Shown piece after piece: positions 13,171-27,521 of a stretch of DNA of 64,000 nucleotides. The stretch is taken from assembly GCF_963678635.1 (NCBI RefSeq), contig NW_026970756.1:103501-167500 (forward strand), in the 5' to 3' direction. Below the pieces are notes generated by a model. That model was not told where the DNA came from and made no database searches. It was given only the letters and a program-made list of their open reading frames with translations. The DNA comes from Symsagittifera roscoffensis. Its lineage: Eukaryota; Xenacoelomorpha; Acoela; Convolutidae. The translations under genes were made by a program, and so were the position numbers. Positions within the stretch are counted from its first letter, which is position 1, and each line of letters begins with the position of its first letter.

Positions 13171-16100
13171 CCCATTCGCTTCCTCGTGAAAAATAGGTCT
13201 TAGAACCACCTTAGATGAGCTTGCGCGACCCTTGGTTGAGCTGCAGGAGCGACTGATCGAAGCGGAAGACCCCTATTTTGAGCTGAAAAATGGGGGTCTC
13301 AGGGCTCTAAAACGCTTGTTTGAGCTTAAAGGAGTGCTCGCACAGCTCACTTTCAATTTTAGCGAAGTTAGATATGCTTGATGGTCAGCTGCATGAAAAA
13401 GATGGGAGCTGTGCGACCAGTGGTTCAAAAGTTATGACCCGAGCCGTAAACAAGCTCAAAATGAGGTCCAAAACTGACGAAGTTGCTTCAGTTGGCTTGA
13501 AAGTTAACAAAGCTTGCTCGTAGAGCTTCCGGGATAAGCCCATTCGCTTCCTCGTGAAAAATAGGTCTTAGAACCACCTTAGATGAGCTTGCGCGACCCT
13601 TGGTTGAGCTGCAGGAGCGACTGATCGAAGCGGAAGACCCCTATTTTGAGCTGAAAAATGGGGGTCTCAGGGCTCTAAAACGCTTGTTTGAGCTTGAAGG
13701 AGTGCTCGCACAGCTCACTTTCAATTTTAGCGAAGTTAGATATGCTTGATGGTCAGCTGCATGAAAAAGATGGGAGCTGTGCGACCAGTGGTTCAAAAGT
13801 TATGACCCGAGCCGTAAACAAGCTCAAAATGAGGTCCAAAACTGACGAAGTTGCTTCAGTTGGCTTGAAAGTTAACAAAGCTTGCTCGTAGAGCTTCCGG
13901 GATAGGCCCATTCGCTTCCTCGTGAAAAATAGGTCTTAGAACCACCTTAGATGAGCTTGCGCGACCCTTGGTTGAGCTGCAGGAGCGACTGATCGAAGCG
14001 GAAGACCCCTATTTTGAGCTGAAAAATGGGGGTCTCAGGGCTCTAAAACGCTTGTTTGAGCTTAAAGGAGTGCTCGCACAGCTCACTTTCAATTTTAGCG
14101 AAGTTAGATATGCTTCATGGTCAGCTGCATGAAAAAGATGGGAGCTGTGCGACCAGTGGTTCAAAAGTTATGACCCGAGCCGTAAACAAGCTCAAAATGA
14201 GGTCCAAAACTGACGAAGTTGCTTCAGTTGGCTTGAAAGTTAACAAAGCTTGCTCGTAGAGCTTCCGGGATAAGCCCATTCGCTTCCTCGTGAAAAATAG
14301 GTCTTAGAACCACCTTAGATGAGCTTGCGCGACCCTTGGTTGAGCTGCAGGAGCGACTGATCGAAGCGGAAGACCCCTATTTTGAGCTGAAAAATGGGGG
14401 TCTCAGGGCTCTAAAACGCTTGTTTGAGCTTGAAGGAGTGCTCGCACAGCTCACTTTCAATTTTAGCGAAGTTAGATATGCTTGATGGTCAGCTGCATGA
14501 AAAAGATGGGAGCTGTGCGGCCAGTGGTTCAAAAGTTATGACCCGAGCCGTAAACAAGCTCAAAATGAGGTCCAAAACTGACGAAGTTGCTTCAGTTGGC
14601 TTGAAAGTTAACAAAGCTTGCTCGTAGAGCTTCCGGGATAGGCCCATTCGCTTCCTCGTGAAAAATAGGTCTTAGAACCACCTTAGATGAGCTTGCGCGA
14701 CCCTTGGTTGAGCTGCAGGAGCGACTGATCGAAGCGGAAGACCCCTATTTTGAGCTGAAAAATGGGGGTCTCAGGGCTCTAAAACGCTTGTTTGAGCTTG
14801 AAGGAGTGCTCGCACAGCTCACTTTCAATTTTAGCGAAGTTAGATATGCTTGATGGTCAGCTGCATGAAAAAGATGGGAGCTGTGCGGCCAGTGGTTCAA
14901 AAGTTATGACCCGAGCCGTAAACAAGCTCAAAATGAGGTCCAAAACTGACGAAGTTGCTTCAGTTGGCTTGAAAGTTAACAAAGCTTGCTCGTAGAGCTT
15001 CCGGGATAGGCCCATTCGCTTTCTCGTGAAAAATAGGTCTTAGAACCACCTTAGATGAGCTTGCGCGACCCTTGGTTGAGCTGCAGGAGCGACTGATCGA
15101 AGCGGAAGACCCCTATTTTGAGCTGAAAAATGGGGGTCTCAGGGCTCTAAAACGCTTGTTTGAGCTTGAAGGAGTGCTCGCACAGCTCACTTTTAATTTT
15201 AGCGAAGTTAGATATGCTTGATGGTCAGCTGCATGAAAAAGATGGGAGCTGTGCGACCAGTGGTTCAAAAGTTATGACCCGAGCCGTAAACAAGCTCAAA
15301 ATGAGGTCCAAAACTGACGAAGTTGCTTCAGTTGGCTTGAAAGTTAACAAAGCTTGCTCGTAGAGCTTCCGGGATAGGCCCATTCGCTTCCTCGTGAAAA
15401 ATAGGTCTTAGAACCACCTTAGATGAGCTTGCGCGACCCTTGGTTGAGCTGCAGGAGCGACTGATCGAAGCGGAAGACCCCTATTTTGAGCTGAAAAATG
15501 GGGGTCTCAGGGCTCTAAAACGCTTGTTTGAGCTTGGAGGAGTGCTCGCACAGCTCACTTTCAATTTTAGCGAAGTTAGATATGCTTGATGGTCAGCTGC
15601 ATGAAAAAGATGGGAGCTGTGCGACCAGTGGTTCAAAAGTTATGACCCGAGCCGTAAACAAGCTCAAAATGAGGTCCAAAACTGACGAAGTTGCTTCAGT
15701 TGGCTTGAAAGTTAACAAAGCTTGCTCGTAGAGCTTCCGGGATAAGCCCATTCGCTTCCTCGTGAAAAATAGGTCTTAGAACCACCTTAGATGAGCTTGC
15801 GCGACCCTTGGTTGAGCTGCAGGAGCGACTGATCGAAGCGGAAGACCCCTATTTTGAGCTGAAAAATGGGGGTCTCAGGGCTCTAAAACGCTTGTTTGAG
15901 CTTGAAGGAGTGCTCGCACAGCTCACTTTCAATTTTAGCGAAGTTAGATATGCTTGATGGTCAGCTGCATGAAAAAGATGGGAGCTGTGCGACCAGTGGT
16001 TCAAAAGTTATGACCCGAGCCGTAAACAAGCTCAAAATGAGGTCCAAAACTGACGAAGTTGCTTCAGTTGGCTTGAAAGTTAACAAAGCTTGCTCGTAGA

Positions 16101-16850
16101 GCTTCCGGGATAAGCCCATTCGCTTCCTCGTGAAAAATAGGTCTTAGAACCACCTTAGATGAGCTTGCGCGACCCTTGGTTGAGCTGCAGGAGCGACTGA
16201 TCGAAGCGAAAGACCCCTATTTTGAGCTGAAAAATGGGGGTCTCAGGGCTCTAAAACGCTTGTTTGAGCTTGAAGGAGTGCTCGCACAGCTCACTTTCAA
16301 TTTTAGCGAAGTTAGATATGCTTGATGGTCAGCTGCATGAAAAAGATGGGAGCTGTGCGACCAGTGGTTCAAAAGTTATGACCCGAGCCGTAAACAAGCT
16401 CAAAATGAGGTCCAAAACTGACGAAGTTGCTTCAGTTGGCTTGAAAGTTAACAAAGCTTGCTCGTAGAGCTTCCGGGATAAGCCCATTCGCTTCCTCGTG
16501 AAAAATAGGTCTTAGAACCACCTTAGATGAGCTTGCGCGACCCTTGGTTGAGCTGCAGGAGCGACTGATCGAAGCGGAAGACCCCTATTTTGAGCTGAAA
16601 AATGGGGGTCTCAGGGCTCTAAAACGCTTGTTTGAGCTTGAAGGAGTGCTCGCACAGCTCACTTTCAATTTTAGCGAAGTTAGATATGCTTGATGGTCAG
16701 CTGCATGAAAAAGATGGGAGCTGTGCGACCAGTGGTTCAAAAGTTATGACCCGAGCCGTAAACAAGCTCAAAATGAGGTCCAAAACTGACGAAGTTGCTT
16801 CAGTTGGCTTGAAAGTTAACAAAGCTTGCTCGTAGAGCTTCCGGGATAAG

Positions 16851-19800
16851 CCCATTCGCTTCCTCGTGAAAAATAGGTCTTAGAACCACCTTAGATGAGC
16901 TTGCGCGACCCTTGGTTGAGCTGCAGGAGCGACTGATCGAAGCGGAAGACCCCTATTTTGAGCTGAAAAATGGGGGTCTCAGGGCTCTAAAACGCTTGTT
17001 TGAGCTTGAAGGAGTGCTCGCACAGCTCACTTTCAATTTTAGCGAAGTTAGATATGCTTGATGGTCAGCTGCATGAAAAAGATGGGAGCTGTGCGGCCAG
17101 TGGTTCAAAAGTTATGACCCGAGCCGTAAACAAGCTCAAAATGAGGTCCAAAACTGACGAAGTTGCTTCAGTTGGCTTGAAAGTTAACAAAGCTTGCTCG
17201 TAGAGCTTCCGGGATAGGCCCATTCGCTTCCTCGTGAAAAATAGGTCTTAGAACCACCTTAGATGAGCTTGCGCGACCGTTGGTTGAGCTGCAGGAGCGA
17301 CTGATCGAAGCGGAAGACCCCTATTTTGAGCTGAAAAATGGGGGTCTCAGGGCTCTAAAACGCTTGTTTGAGCTTGAAGGAGTGCTCGCACAGCTCACTT
17401 TCAATTTTAGCGAAGTTAGATATGCTTGATGGTCAGCTGCATGAAAAAGATGGGAGCTGTGCGGCCAGTGGTTCAAAAGTTATGACCCGAGCCGTAAACA
17501 AGCTCAAAATGAGGTCCAAAACTGACGAAGTTGCTTCAGTTGGCTTGAAAGTTAACAAAGCTTGCTCGTAGAGCTTCCGGGATAGGCCCATTCGCTTCCT
17601 CGTGAAAAATAGGTCTTAGAACCACCTTAGATGAGCTTGCGCGACCCTTGGTTGAGCTGCAGGAGCGACTGATCGAAGCGGAAGACCCCTATTTTGAGCT
17701 GAAAAATGGGGGTCTCAGGGCTCTAAAACGCTTGTTTGAGCTTGAAAGAGTGCTCGCACAGCTCACTTTTTATTTTAGCGAAGTTAGATATGCTTGATGG
17801 TCAGCTGCATGAAAAAGATGGGAGCTGTGCGACCAGTGGTTCAAAAGTTATGACCCGAGCCGTAAACAAGCTCAAAATGAGGTCCAAAACTGACGAAGTT
17901 GCTTCAGTTGGCTTGAAAGTTAACAAAGCTTGCTCGTAGAGCTTCCGGGATAAGCCCATTCGCTTCCTCGTGAAAAATAGGTCTTAGAACCACCTTAGAT
18001 GAGCTTGCGCGACCCTTGGTTGAGCTGCAGGAGCGACTGATCGAAGCGGAAGACCCCTATTTTGAGCTGAAAAATGGGGGTCTCAGGGCTCTAAAACGCT
18101 TGTTTGAGCTTGAAGGAGTGCTCGCACAGCTCACTTTCAATTTTAGCGAAGTTAGATATGCTTGATGGTCAGCTGCATGAAAAAGATGGGAGCTGTGCGG
18201 CCAGTGGTTCAAAAGTTATGACCCGAGCCGTAAACAAGCTCAAAATGAGGTCCAAAACTGACGAAGTTGCTTCAGTTGGCTTGAAAGTTAACAAAGCTTG
18301 CTCGTAGAGCTTCCGGGATAGGCCCATTCGCTTCCTCGTGAAAAATAGGTCTTAGAACCACCTTAGATGAGCTTGCGCGACCGTTGGTTGAGCTGCAGGA
18401 GCGACTGATCGAAGCGGAAGACCCCTATTTTGAGCTGAAAAATGGGGGTCTCAGGGCTCTAAAACGCTTGTTTGAGCTTGAAGGAGTGCTCGCACAGCTC
18501 ACTTTCAATTTTAGCGAAGTTAGATATGCTTGATGGTCAGCTGCATGAAAAAGATGGGAGCTGTGCGGCCAGTGGTTCAAAAGTTATGACCCGAGCCGTA
18601 AACAAGCTCAAAATGAGGTCCAAAACTGACGAAGTTGCTTCAGTTGGCTTGAAAGTTAACAAAGCTTGCTCGTAGAGCTTCCGGGATAGGTCCATTCGCT
18701 TCCTCGTGAAAAATAGGTCTTAGAACCACCTTAGATGAGCTTGCGCGACCCTTGGTTGAGCTGCAGGAGCGACTGATCGAAGCGGAAGACCCCTATTTTG
18801 AGCTGAAAAATGGGGGTCTCAGGGCTCTAAAACGCTTGTTTGAGCTTAAAAGAGTGCTCGCACAGCTCACTTTTTATTTTAGCGAAGTTAGATATGCTTG
18901 ATGGTCAGCTGCATGAAAAAGATGGGAGCTGTGCGACCAGTGGTTCAAAAGTTATGACCCGAGCCGTAAACAAGCTCAAAATGAGGTCCAAAACTGACGA
19001 AGTTGCTTCAGTTGGCTTGAAAGTTAACAAAGCTTGCTCGTAGAGCTTCCGGGATAGGCACATTCGCTTCCTCGTGAAAAATAGGTCTTAGAACCACCTT
19101 AGATGAGCTTGCGCGACCCTTGGTTGAGCTGCAGGAGCGACTGATCGAAGCGGAAGACCCCTATTTTGAGCTGAAAAATGGGGGTCTCAGGGCTCTAAAA
19201 CGCTTGTTTGAGCTTGAAGGAGTGCTCGCACAGCTCACTTTCAATTTTAGCGAAGTTAGATATGCTTGATGGTCAGCTGCATGAAAAAGATGGGAGCTGT
19301 GCGGCCAGTGGTTCAAAAGTTATGACCCGAGCCGTAAACAAGCTCAAAATGAGGTCCAAAACTGACGAAGTTGCTTCAGTTGGCTTGAAAGTTAACAAAG
19401 CTTGCTCGTAGAGCTTCCGGGATAGGCCCATTCGCTTCCTCGTGAAAAATAGGTCTTAGAACCACCTTAGATGAGCTTGCGCGACCCTTGGTTGAGCTGC
19501 AGGAGCGACTGATCGAAGCGGAAGACCCCTATTTTGAGCTGAAAAATGGGGGTCTCAGGGCTCTAAAACGCTTGTTTGAGCTTGAAGGAGTGCTCGCACA
19601 GCTCACTTTCAATTTTAGCGAAGTTAGATATGCTTGATGGTCAGCTGCATGAAAAAGATGGGAGCTGTGCGGCCAGTGGTTCAAAAGTTATGACCCGAGC
19701 CGTAAACAAGCTCAAAATGAGGTCCAAAACTGACGAAGTTGCTTCAGTTGGCTTGAAAGTTAACAAAGCTTGCTCGTAGAGCTTCCGGGATAGGTCCATT

Positions 19801-20162
19801 CGCTTCCTCGTGAAAAATAGGTCTTAGAACCACCTTAGATGAGCTTGCGCGACCCTTGGTTGAGCTGCAGGAGCGACTGATCGAAGCGGAAGACCCCTAT
19901 TTTGAGCTGAAAAATGGGGGTCTCAGGGCTCTAAAACGCTTGTTTGAGCTTGAAAGAGTGCTCGCACAGCTCACTTTTTATTTTAGCGAAGTTAGATATG
20001 CTTGATGGTCAGCTGCATGAAAAAGATGGGAGCTGTGCGACCAGTGGTTCAAAAGTTATGACCCGAGCCGTAAACAAGCTCAAAATGAGGTCCAAAACTG
20101 ACGAAGTTGCTTCAGTTGGCTTGAAAGTTAACAAAGCTTGCTCGTAGAGCTTCCGGGATAGG
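16851..20162 (+). repeat. 1104-bp trimer higher-order repeat within array A (three copies)
   Basis: Nine monomers form three cycles of the same three variants: two monomers with 'gtgcggccagtgg' followed by one with 'cactttttattttagc' (the latter at about 17766, 18870 and 19974). The period is 3 x 368 = 1104 bp. Shared private variants show block amplification by unequal exchange rather than independent mutation. Confidence 0.88.
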
Positions 20163-23100
20163 CCCATTCGCTTCCTCGTGAAAAATAGGTCTTAGAACCA
20201 CCTTAGATGAGCTTGCGCGACCCTTGGTTGAGCTGCAGGAGCGACTGATCGAAGCGGAAGACCCCTATTTTGAGCTGAAAAATGGGGGTCTCAGGGCTCT
20301 AAAACGCTTGTTTGAGCTTGAAGGAGTGCTCGCACAGCTCACTTTCAATTTTAGCGAAGTTAGATATGCTTGATGGTCAGCTGCATGAAAAAGATGGGAG
20401 CTGTGCGACCAGTGGTTCAAAAGTTATGACCCGAGCCGTAAACAAGCTCAAAATGAGGTCCAAAACTGACGAAGTTGCTTCAGTTGGCTTGAAAGTTAAC
20501 AAAGCTTGCTCGTAGAGCTTCCGGGATAAGCCCATTCGCTTCCTCGTGAAAAATAGGTCTTAGAACCACCTTAGATGAGCTTGCGCGACCCTTGGTTGAG
20601 CTGCAGGAGCGACTGATCGAAGCGGAAGACCCCTATTTTGAGCTGAAAAATGGGGGTCTCAGGGCTCTAAAACGCTTGTTTGAGCTTGAAGGAGTGCTCG
20701 CACAGCTCACTTTCAATTTTAGCGAAGTTAGATATGCTTGATGGTCAGCTGCATGAAAAAGATGAAGGGTGTGCGACCAGTGGTTCAAAAGTTATGACCC
20801 GAGCCGTAAACAAGCTCAAAATGAGGTCCAAAACTGACGAAGTTGCTTCAGTTGGCTTGAAAGTTAACAAAGCTTGCTCGTAGAGCTTCCGGGATAAGCC
20901 CATTCGCTTCCTCGTGAAAAATAGGTCTTAGAACCACCTTAGATGAGCTTGCGCGACCCTTGGTTGAGCTGCAGGAGCGACTGATCGAAGCGGAAGACCC
21001 CTATTTTGAGCTGAAAAATGGGGGTCTCAGGGCTCTAAAACGCTTGTTTGAGCTTGAAGGAGTGCTCGCACAGCTCACTTTCAATTTTAGCGAAGTTAGA
21101 TATGCTTGATGGTCAGCTGCATGAAAAAGATGGGAGCTGTGCGACCAGTGGTTCAAAAGTTATGAGCCGAGCCGTAAACAAGCTCAAAATGAGGTCCAAA
21201 ACTGACGAAGTTGCTTCAGTTGGCTTGAAAGTTAACAAAGCTTGCTCGTAGAGCTTCCGGGATAGGCCCATTCGCTTCCTCGTGAAAAATAGGTCTTAGA
21301 ACCACCTTAGATGAGCTTGCGCGACCCTTGGTTGAGCTGCAGGAGCGACTGATCGAAGCGGAAGACCCCTATTTTGAGCTGAAAAATGGGGGTCTCAGGG
21401 CTCTAAAACGCTTGTTTGAGCTTGAAGGAGTGCTCGCACAGCTCACTTTCAATTTTAGCGAAGTTAGATATGCTTGATGGTCAGCTGCATGAAAAAGATG
21501 GGAGCTGTGCGACCAGTGGTTCAAAAGTTATGACCCGAGCCGTAAACAAGCTCAAAATGAGGTCCAAAACTGACGAAGTTGCTTCAGTTGGCTTGAAAGT
21601 TAACAAAGCTTGCTCGTAGAGCTTCCGGGATAGGCCCATTCGCTTCCTCGTGAAAAATAGGTCTTAGAACCACCTTAGATGAGCTTGCGCGACCCTTGGT
21701 TGAGCTGCAGGAGCGACTGATCGAAGCGGAAGACCCCTATTTTGAGCTGAAAAATGGGGGTCTCAGGGCTCTAAAACGCTTGTTTGAGCTTGAAGGAGTG
21801 CTCGCACAGCTCATTTTCAATTTTAGCGAAGTTAGATATGCTTGATGGTCAGCTGCATGAAAAAGATGGGAGCTGTGCGACCAGTGGTTCAAAAGTTATG
21901 ACCCGAGCCGTAAACAAGCTCAAAATGAGGTCCAAAACTGACGAAGTTGCTTCAGTTGGCTTGAAAGTTAACAAAGCTTGCTCGTAGAGCTTCCGGGATA
22001 GGCCCATTCGCTTCCTCGTGAAAAATAGGTCTTAGAACCACCTTAGATGAGCTTGCGCGACCCTTGGTTGAGCTGCAGGAGCGACTGATCGAAGCGGAAG
22101 ACCCCTATTTTGAGCTGAAAAATGGGGGTCTCAGGGCTCTAAAACGCTTGTTTGAGCTTGAAGGAGTGCTCGCACAGCTCATTTTCAATTTTAGCGAAGT
22201 TAGATATGCTTGATGGTCAGCTGCATGAAAAAGATGGGAGCTGTGCGACCAGTGGTTCAAAAGTTATGACCCGAGCCGTAAACAAGCTCAAAATGAGGTC
22301 CAAAACTGACGAAGTTGCTTCAGTTGGCTTGAAAGTTAACAAAGCTTGCTCGTAGAGCTTCCGGGATAGGCCCATTCGCTTCCTCGTGAAAAATAGGTCT
22401 TAGAACCTCCTTAGATGAGCTTGCGCGACCCTTGGTTGAGCTGCAGGAGCGACTGATCGAAGCGGAAGACCCCTATTTTGAGCTGAAAAATGGGGGTCTC
22501 AGGGCTCTAAAACGCTTGTTTGAGCTTGAAGGAGTGCTCGCACAGCTCACTTTCAATTTTAGCGAAGTTAGATATGCTTGATGGTCAGCTGCATGAAAAA
22601 GATGGGAGCTGTGCGACCAGTGGTTCAAAAGTTATGACCCGAGCCGTAAACAAGCTCAAAATGAGGTCCAAAACTGACGAAGTTGCTTCAGTTGGCTTGA
22701 AAGTTAACAAAGCTTGCTCGTAGAGCTTCCGGGATAGGCCCATTCGCTTCCTCGTGAAAAATAGGTCTTAGAACCACCTTAGATGAGCTTGCGCGACCCT
22801 TGGTTGAGCTGCAGGAGCGACTGATCGAAGCGGAAGACCCTATTTTGAGCTGAAAAATGGGGGTCTCAGGGCTCTAAAACGCTTGTTTGAGCTTGAAGGA
22901 GTGCTCGCACAGCTCACTTTCAATTTTAGCGAAGTTAGATATGCTTGATGGTCAGCTGCATGAAAAAGATGGGAGCTGTGCGACCAGTGGTTCAAAAGTT
23001 ATGACCCGAGCCGTAAACAAGCTCAAAATGAGGTCCAAAACTGACGAAGTTGCTTCAGTTGGCTTGAAAGTTAACAAAGCTTGCTCGTAGAGCTTCCGGG

Positions 23101-25313
23101 ATAAGCCCATTCGCTTCCTCGTGAAAAATAGGTCTTAGAACCACCTTAGATGAGCTTGCGCGACCCTTGGTTGAGCTGCAGGAGCGACTGATCGAAGCGG
23201 AAGACCCCTATTTTGAGCTGAAAAATGGGGGTCTCAGGGCTCTAAAACGCTTGTTTGAGCTTGAAGGAGTGCTCGCACAGCTCACTTTCAATTTTAGCGA
23301 AGTTAGATATGCTTGATGGTCAGCTGCATGAAAAAGATGGGAGCTGTGCGACCAGTGGTTCAAAAGTTATGACCCGAGCCGTAAACAAGCTCAAAATGAG
23401 GTCCAAAACTGACGAAGTTGCTTCAGTTGGCTTGAAAGTTAACAAAGCTTGCTCGTAGAGCTTCCGGGATAAGCCCATTCGCTTCCTCGTGAAAAATAGG
23501 TCTTAGAACCACCTTAGATGAGCTTGCGCGACCCTTGGTTGAGCTGCAGGAGCGACTGATCGAAGCGGAAGACCCCTATTTTGAGCTGAAAAATGGGGGT
23601 CTCAGGGCTCTAAAACGCTTGTTTGAGCTTGAAGGAGTGCTCGCACAGCTCACTTTCAATTTTAGCGAAGTTAGATATGCTTGATGGTCAGCTGCATGAA
23701 AAAGATGGGAGCTGTGCGACCAGTGGTTCAAAAGTTATGACCCGAGCCGTAAACAAGCTCAAAATGAGGTCCAAAACTGACGAAGTTGCTTCAGTTGGCT
23801 TGAAAGTTAACAAAGCTTGCTCGTAGAGCTTCCGGGATAGGCCCATTCGCTTCCTCGTGAAAAATAGGTCTTAGAACCACCTTAGATGAGCTTGCGCGAC
23901 CCTTGGTTGAGCTGCAGGAGCGACTGATCGAAGCGGAAGACCCCTATTTTGAGCTGAAAAATGGGGGTCTCAGGGCTCTAAAACGCTTGTTTGAGCTTGA
24001 AGGAGTGCTCGCACAGCTCACTTTCAATTTTAGCGAAGTTAGATATGCTTGATGGTCAGCTGCATGAAAAAGATGGGAGCTGTGCGACCAGTGGTTCAAA
24101 AGTTATGACCCGAGCCGTAAACAAGCTCAAAATGAGGTCCAAAACTGACGAAGTTGCTTCAGTTGGCTTGAAAGTTAACAAAGCTTGCTCGTAGAGCTTC
24201 CGGGATAAGCCCATTCGCTTCCTCGTGAAAAATAGGTCTTAGAACCACCTTAGATGAGCTTGCGCGACCCTTGGTTGAGCTGCAGGAGCGACTGATCGAA
24301 GCGGAAGACCCCTATTTTGAGCTGAAAAATGGGGGTCTCAGGGCTCTAAAACGCTTGTTTGAGCTTGAAGGAGTGCTCGCACAGCTCACTTTCAATTTTA
24401 GCGAAGTTAGATATGCTTGATGGTCAGCTGCATGAAAAAGATGGGAGCTGTGCGGCCAGTGGTTCAAAAGTTATGACCCGAGCCGTAAACAAGCTCAAAA
24501 TGAGGTCCAAAACTGACGAAGTTGCTTCAGTTGGCTTGAAAGTTAACAAAGCTTGCTCGTAGAGCTTCCGGGATAGGCCCATTCGCTTCCTCGTGAAAAA
24601 TAGGTCTTAGAACCACCTTAGATGAGCTTGCGCGACCCTTGGTTGAGCTGCAGGAGCGACTGATCGAAGCGGAAGACCCCTATTTTGAGCTGAAAAATGG
24701 GGGTCTCAGGGCTCTAAAACGCTTGTTTGAGCTTGAAGGAGTGCTCGCACAGCTCACTTTCAATTTTAGCGAAGTTAGATATGCTTGATGGTCAGCTGCA
24801 TGAAAAAGATGGGAGCTGTGTGGCCAGTGGTTCAAAAGTTATGACCCGAGCCGTAAACAAGCTCAAAATGAGGTCCAAAACTGACGAAGTTGCTTCAGTT
24901 GGCTTGAAAGTTAACAAAGCTTGCTCGTAGAGCTTCCGGGATAGGCCCATTCGCTTCCTCGTGAAAAATAGGTCTTAGAACCACCTTAGATGAGCTTGCG
25001 CGACCCTTGGTTGAGCTGCAGGAGCGACTGATCGAAGCGGAAGACCCCTATTTTGAGCTGAAAAATGGGGGTCTCAGGGCTCTAAAACGCTTGTTTGAGC
25101 TTGAAAGAGTGCTCGCACAGCTCACTTTTAATTTTAGCGAAGTTAGATATGCTTGATGGTCAGCTGCATGAAAAAGATGGGAGCTGTGCGACCAGTGGTT
25201 CAAAAGTTATGACCCGAGCCGTAAACAAGCTCAAAATGAGGTCCAAAACTGACGAAGTTGCTTCAGTTGGCTTGAAAGTTAACAAAGCTTGCTCGTAGAG
25301 CTTCCGGGATAGG

Positions 25314-27521
25314 CCCATTCGCTTCCTCGTGAAAAATAGGTCTTAGAACCACCTTAGATGAGCTTGCGCGACCCTTGGTTGAGCTGCAGGAGCGACTGAT
25401 CGAAGCGGAAGACCCCTATTTTGAGCTGAAAAATGGGGGTCTCAGGGCTCTAAAACGCTTGTTTGAGCTTGAAGGAGTGCTCGCACAGCTCACTTTCAAT
25501 TTTAGCGAAGTTAGATATGCTTGATGGTCAGCTGTATGAAAAAGATGGGAGCTGTGCGACCAGTGGTTCAAAAGTTATGACCCGAGCCGTAAACAAGCTC
25601 AAAATGAGGTCCAAAACTGACGAAGTTGCTTCAGTTGGCTTGAAAGTTAACAAAGCTTGCTCGTAGAGCTTCCGGGATAGGCCCATTCGCTTCCTCGTGA
25701 AAAATAGGTCTTAGAACCACCTTAGATGAGCTTGCGCGACCCTTGGTTGAGCTGCAGGAGCGACTGATCGAAGCAGAAGACCCCTATTTTGAGCTGAAAA
25801 ATGGGGGTCTCAGGGCTCTAAAACGCTTGTTTGAGCTTGAAAGAGTGCTCGCACAGCTCACTTTTAATTTTAGCGAAGTTAGATATGCTTGATGGTCAGC
25901 TGCATGAAAAAGATGGGAGCTGTGCGACCAGTGGTTCAAAAGTTATGACCCGAGCCGTAAACAAGCTCAAAATGAGGTCCAAAACTGACGAAGTTGCTTC
26001 AGTTGGCTTGAAAGTTAACAAAGCTTGCTCGTAGAGCTTCCGGGATAGGCCCATTCGCTTCCTCGTGAAAAATAGGTCTTAGAACCACCTTAGATGAGCT
26101 TGCGCGACCCTTGGTTGAGCTGCAGGAGCGACTGATCGAAGCGGAAGACCCCTATTTTGAGCTGAAAAATGGGGGTCTCAGGGCTCTAAAACGCTTGTTT
26201 GAGCTTGAAGGAGTGCTCGCACAGCTCACTTTCAATTTTAGCGAAGTTAGATATGCTTGATGGTCAGCTGCATGAAAAAGATGGGAGCTGTGCGACCAGT
26301 GGTTCAAAAGTTATGACCCGAGCCGTAAACAAGCTCAAAATGAGGTCCAAAACTGACGAAGTTGCTTCAGTTGGCTTGAAAGTTAACAAAGCTTGCTCGT
26401 AGAGCTTCCGGGATAAGCCCATTCGCTTCCTCGTGAAAAATAGGTCTTAGAACCACCTTAGATGAGCTTGCGCGACCCTTGGTTGAGCTGCAGGAGCGAC
26501 TGATCGAAGCGGAATACCCCTATTTTGAGCTGAAAAATGGGGGTCTCAGGGCTCTAAAACGCTTGTTTGAGCTTGAAGGAGTGCTCGCACAGCTCACTTT
26601 CAATTTTAGCGAAGTTAGATATGCTTGATGGTCAGCTGTATGAAAAAGATGGGAGCTGTGCGACCAGTGGTTCAAAAGTTATGACCCGAGCCGTAAACAA
26701 GCTCAAAATGAGGTCCAAAACTGACGAAGTTGCTTCAGTTGGCTTGAAAGTTAACAAAGCTTGCTCGTAGAGCTTCCGGGATAGGCCCATTCGCTTCCTC
26801 GTGAAAAATAGGTCTTAGAACCACCTTAGATGAGCTTGCGCGACCCTTGGTTGAGCTGCAGGAGCGACTGATCGAAGCAGAAGACCCCTATTTTGAGCTG
26901 AAAAATGGGGGTCTCAGGGCTCTAAAACGCTTGTTTGAGCTTGAAAGAGTGCTCGCACAGCTCACTTTTAATTTTAGCGAAGTTAGATATGCTTGATGGT
27001 CAGCTGCATGAAAAAGATGGGAGCTGTGCGACCAGTGGTTCAAAAGTTATGACCCGAGCCGTAAACAAGCTCAAAATGAGGTCCAAAACTGACGAAGTTG
27101 CTTCAGTTGGCTTGAAAGTTAACAAAGCTTGCTCGTAGAGCTTCCGGGATAGGCCCATTCGCTTCCTCGTGAAAAATAGGTCTTAGAACCACCTTAGATG
27201 AGCTTGCGCGACCCTTGGTTGAGCTGCAGGAGCGACTGATCGAAGCGGAAGACCCCTATTTTGAGCTGAAAAATGGGGGTCTCAGGGCTCTAAAACGCTT
27301 GTTTGAGCTTGAAGGAGTGCTCGCACAGCTCACTTTCAATTTTAGCGAAGTTAGATATGCTTGATGGTCAGCTGCATGAAAAAGATGGGAGCTGTGCGAC
27401 CAGTGGTTCAAAAGTTATGACCCGAGCCGTAAACAAGCTCAAAATGAGGTCCAAAACTGACGAAGTTGCTTCAGTTGGCTTGAAAGTTAACAAAGCTTGC
27501 TCGTAGAGCTTCCGGGATAAG
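25314..27521 (+). repeat. 1104-bp trimer higher-order repeat within array A (two copies)
   Basis: Two cycles of a second variant set. One monomer has 'gctgtatgaaaa' (25533, 26637); the next has 'gaagcagaag' with 'gaaagagtgc' and 'cttttaatttt' (25771-25870, 26875-26974); the third is standard. The period is 1104 bp. A monomer with 'ggaataccccta' recurs at 26513 and 27617 with the same spacing, so the duplicated block is staggered. Confidence 0.82.
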
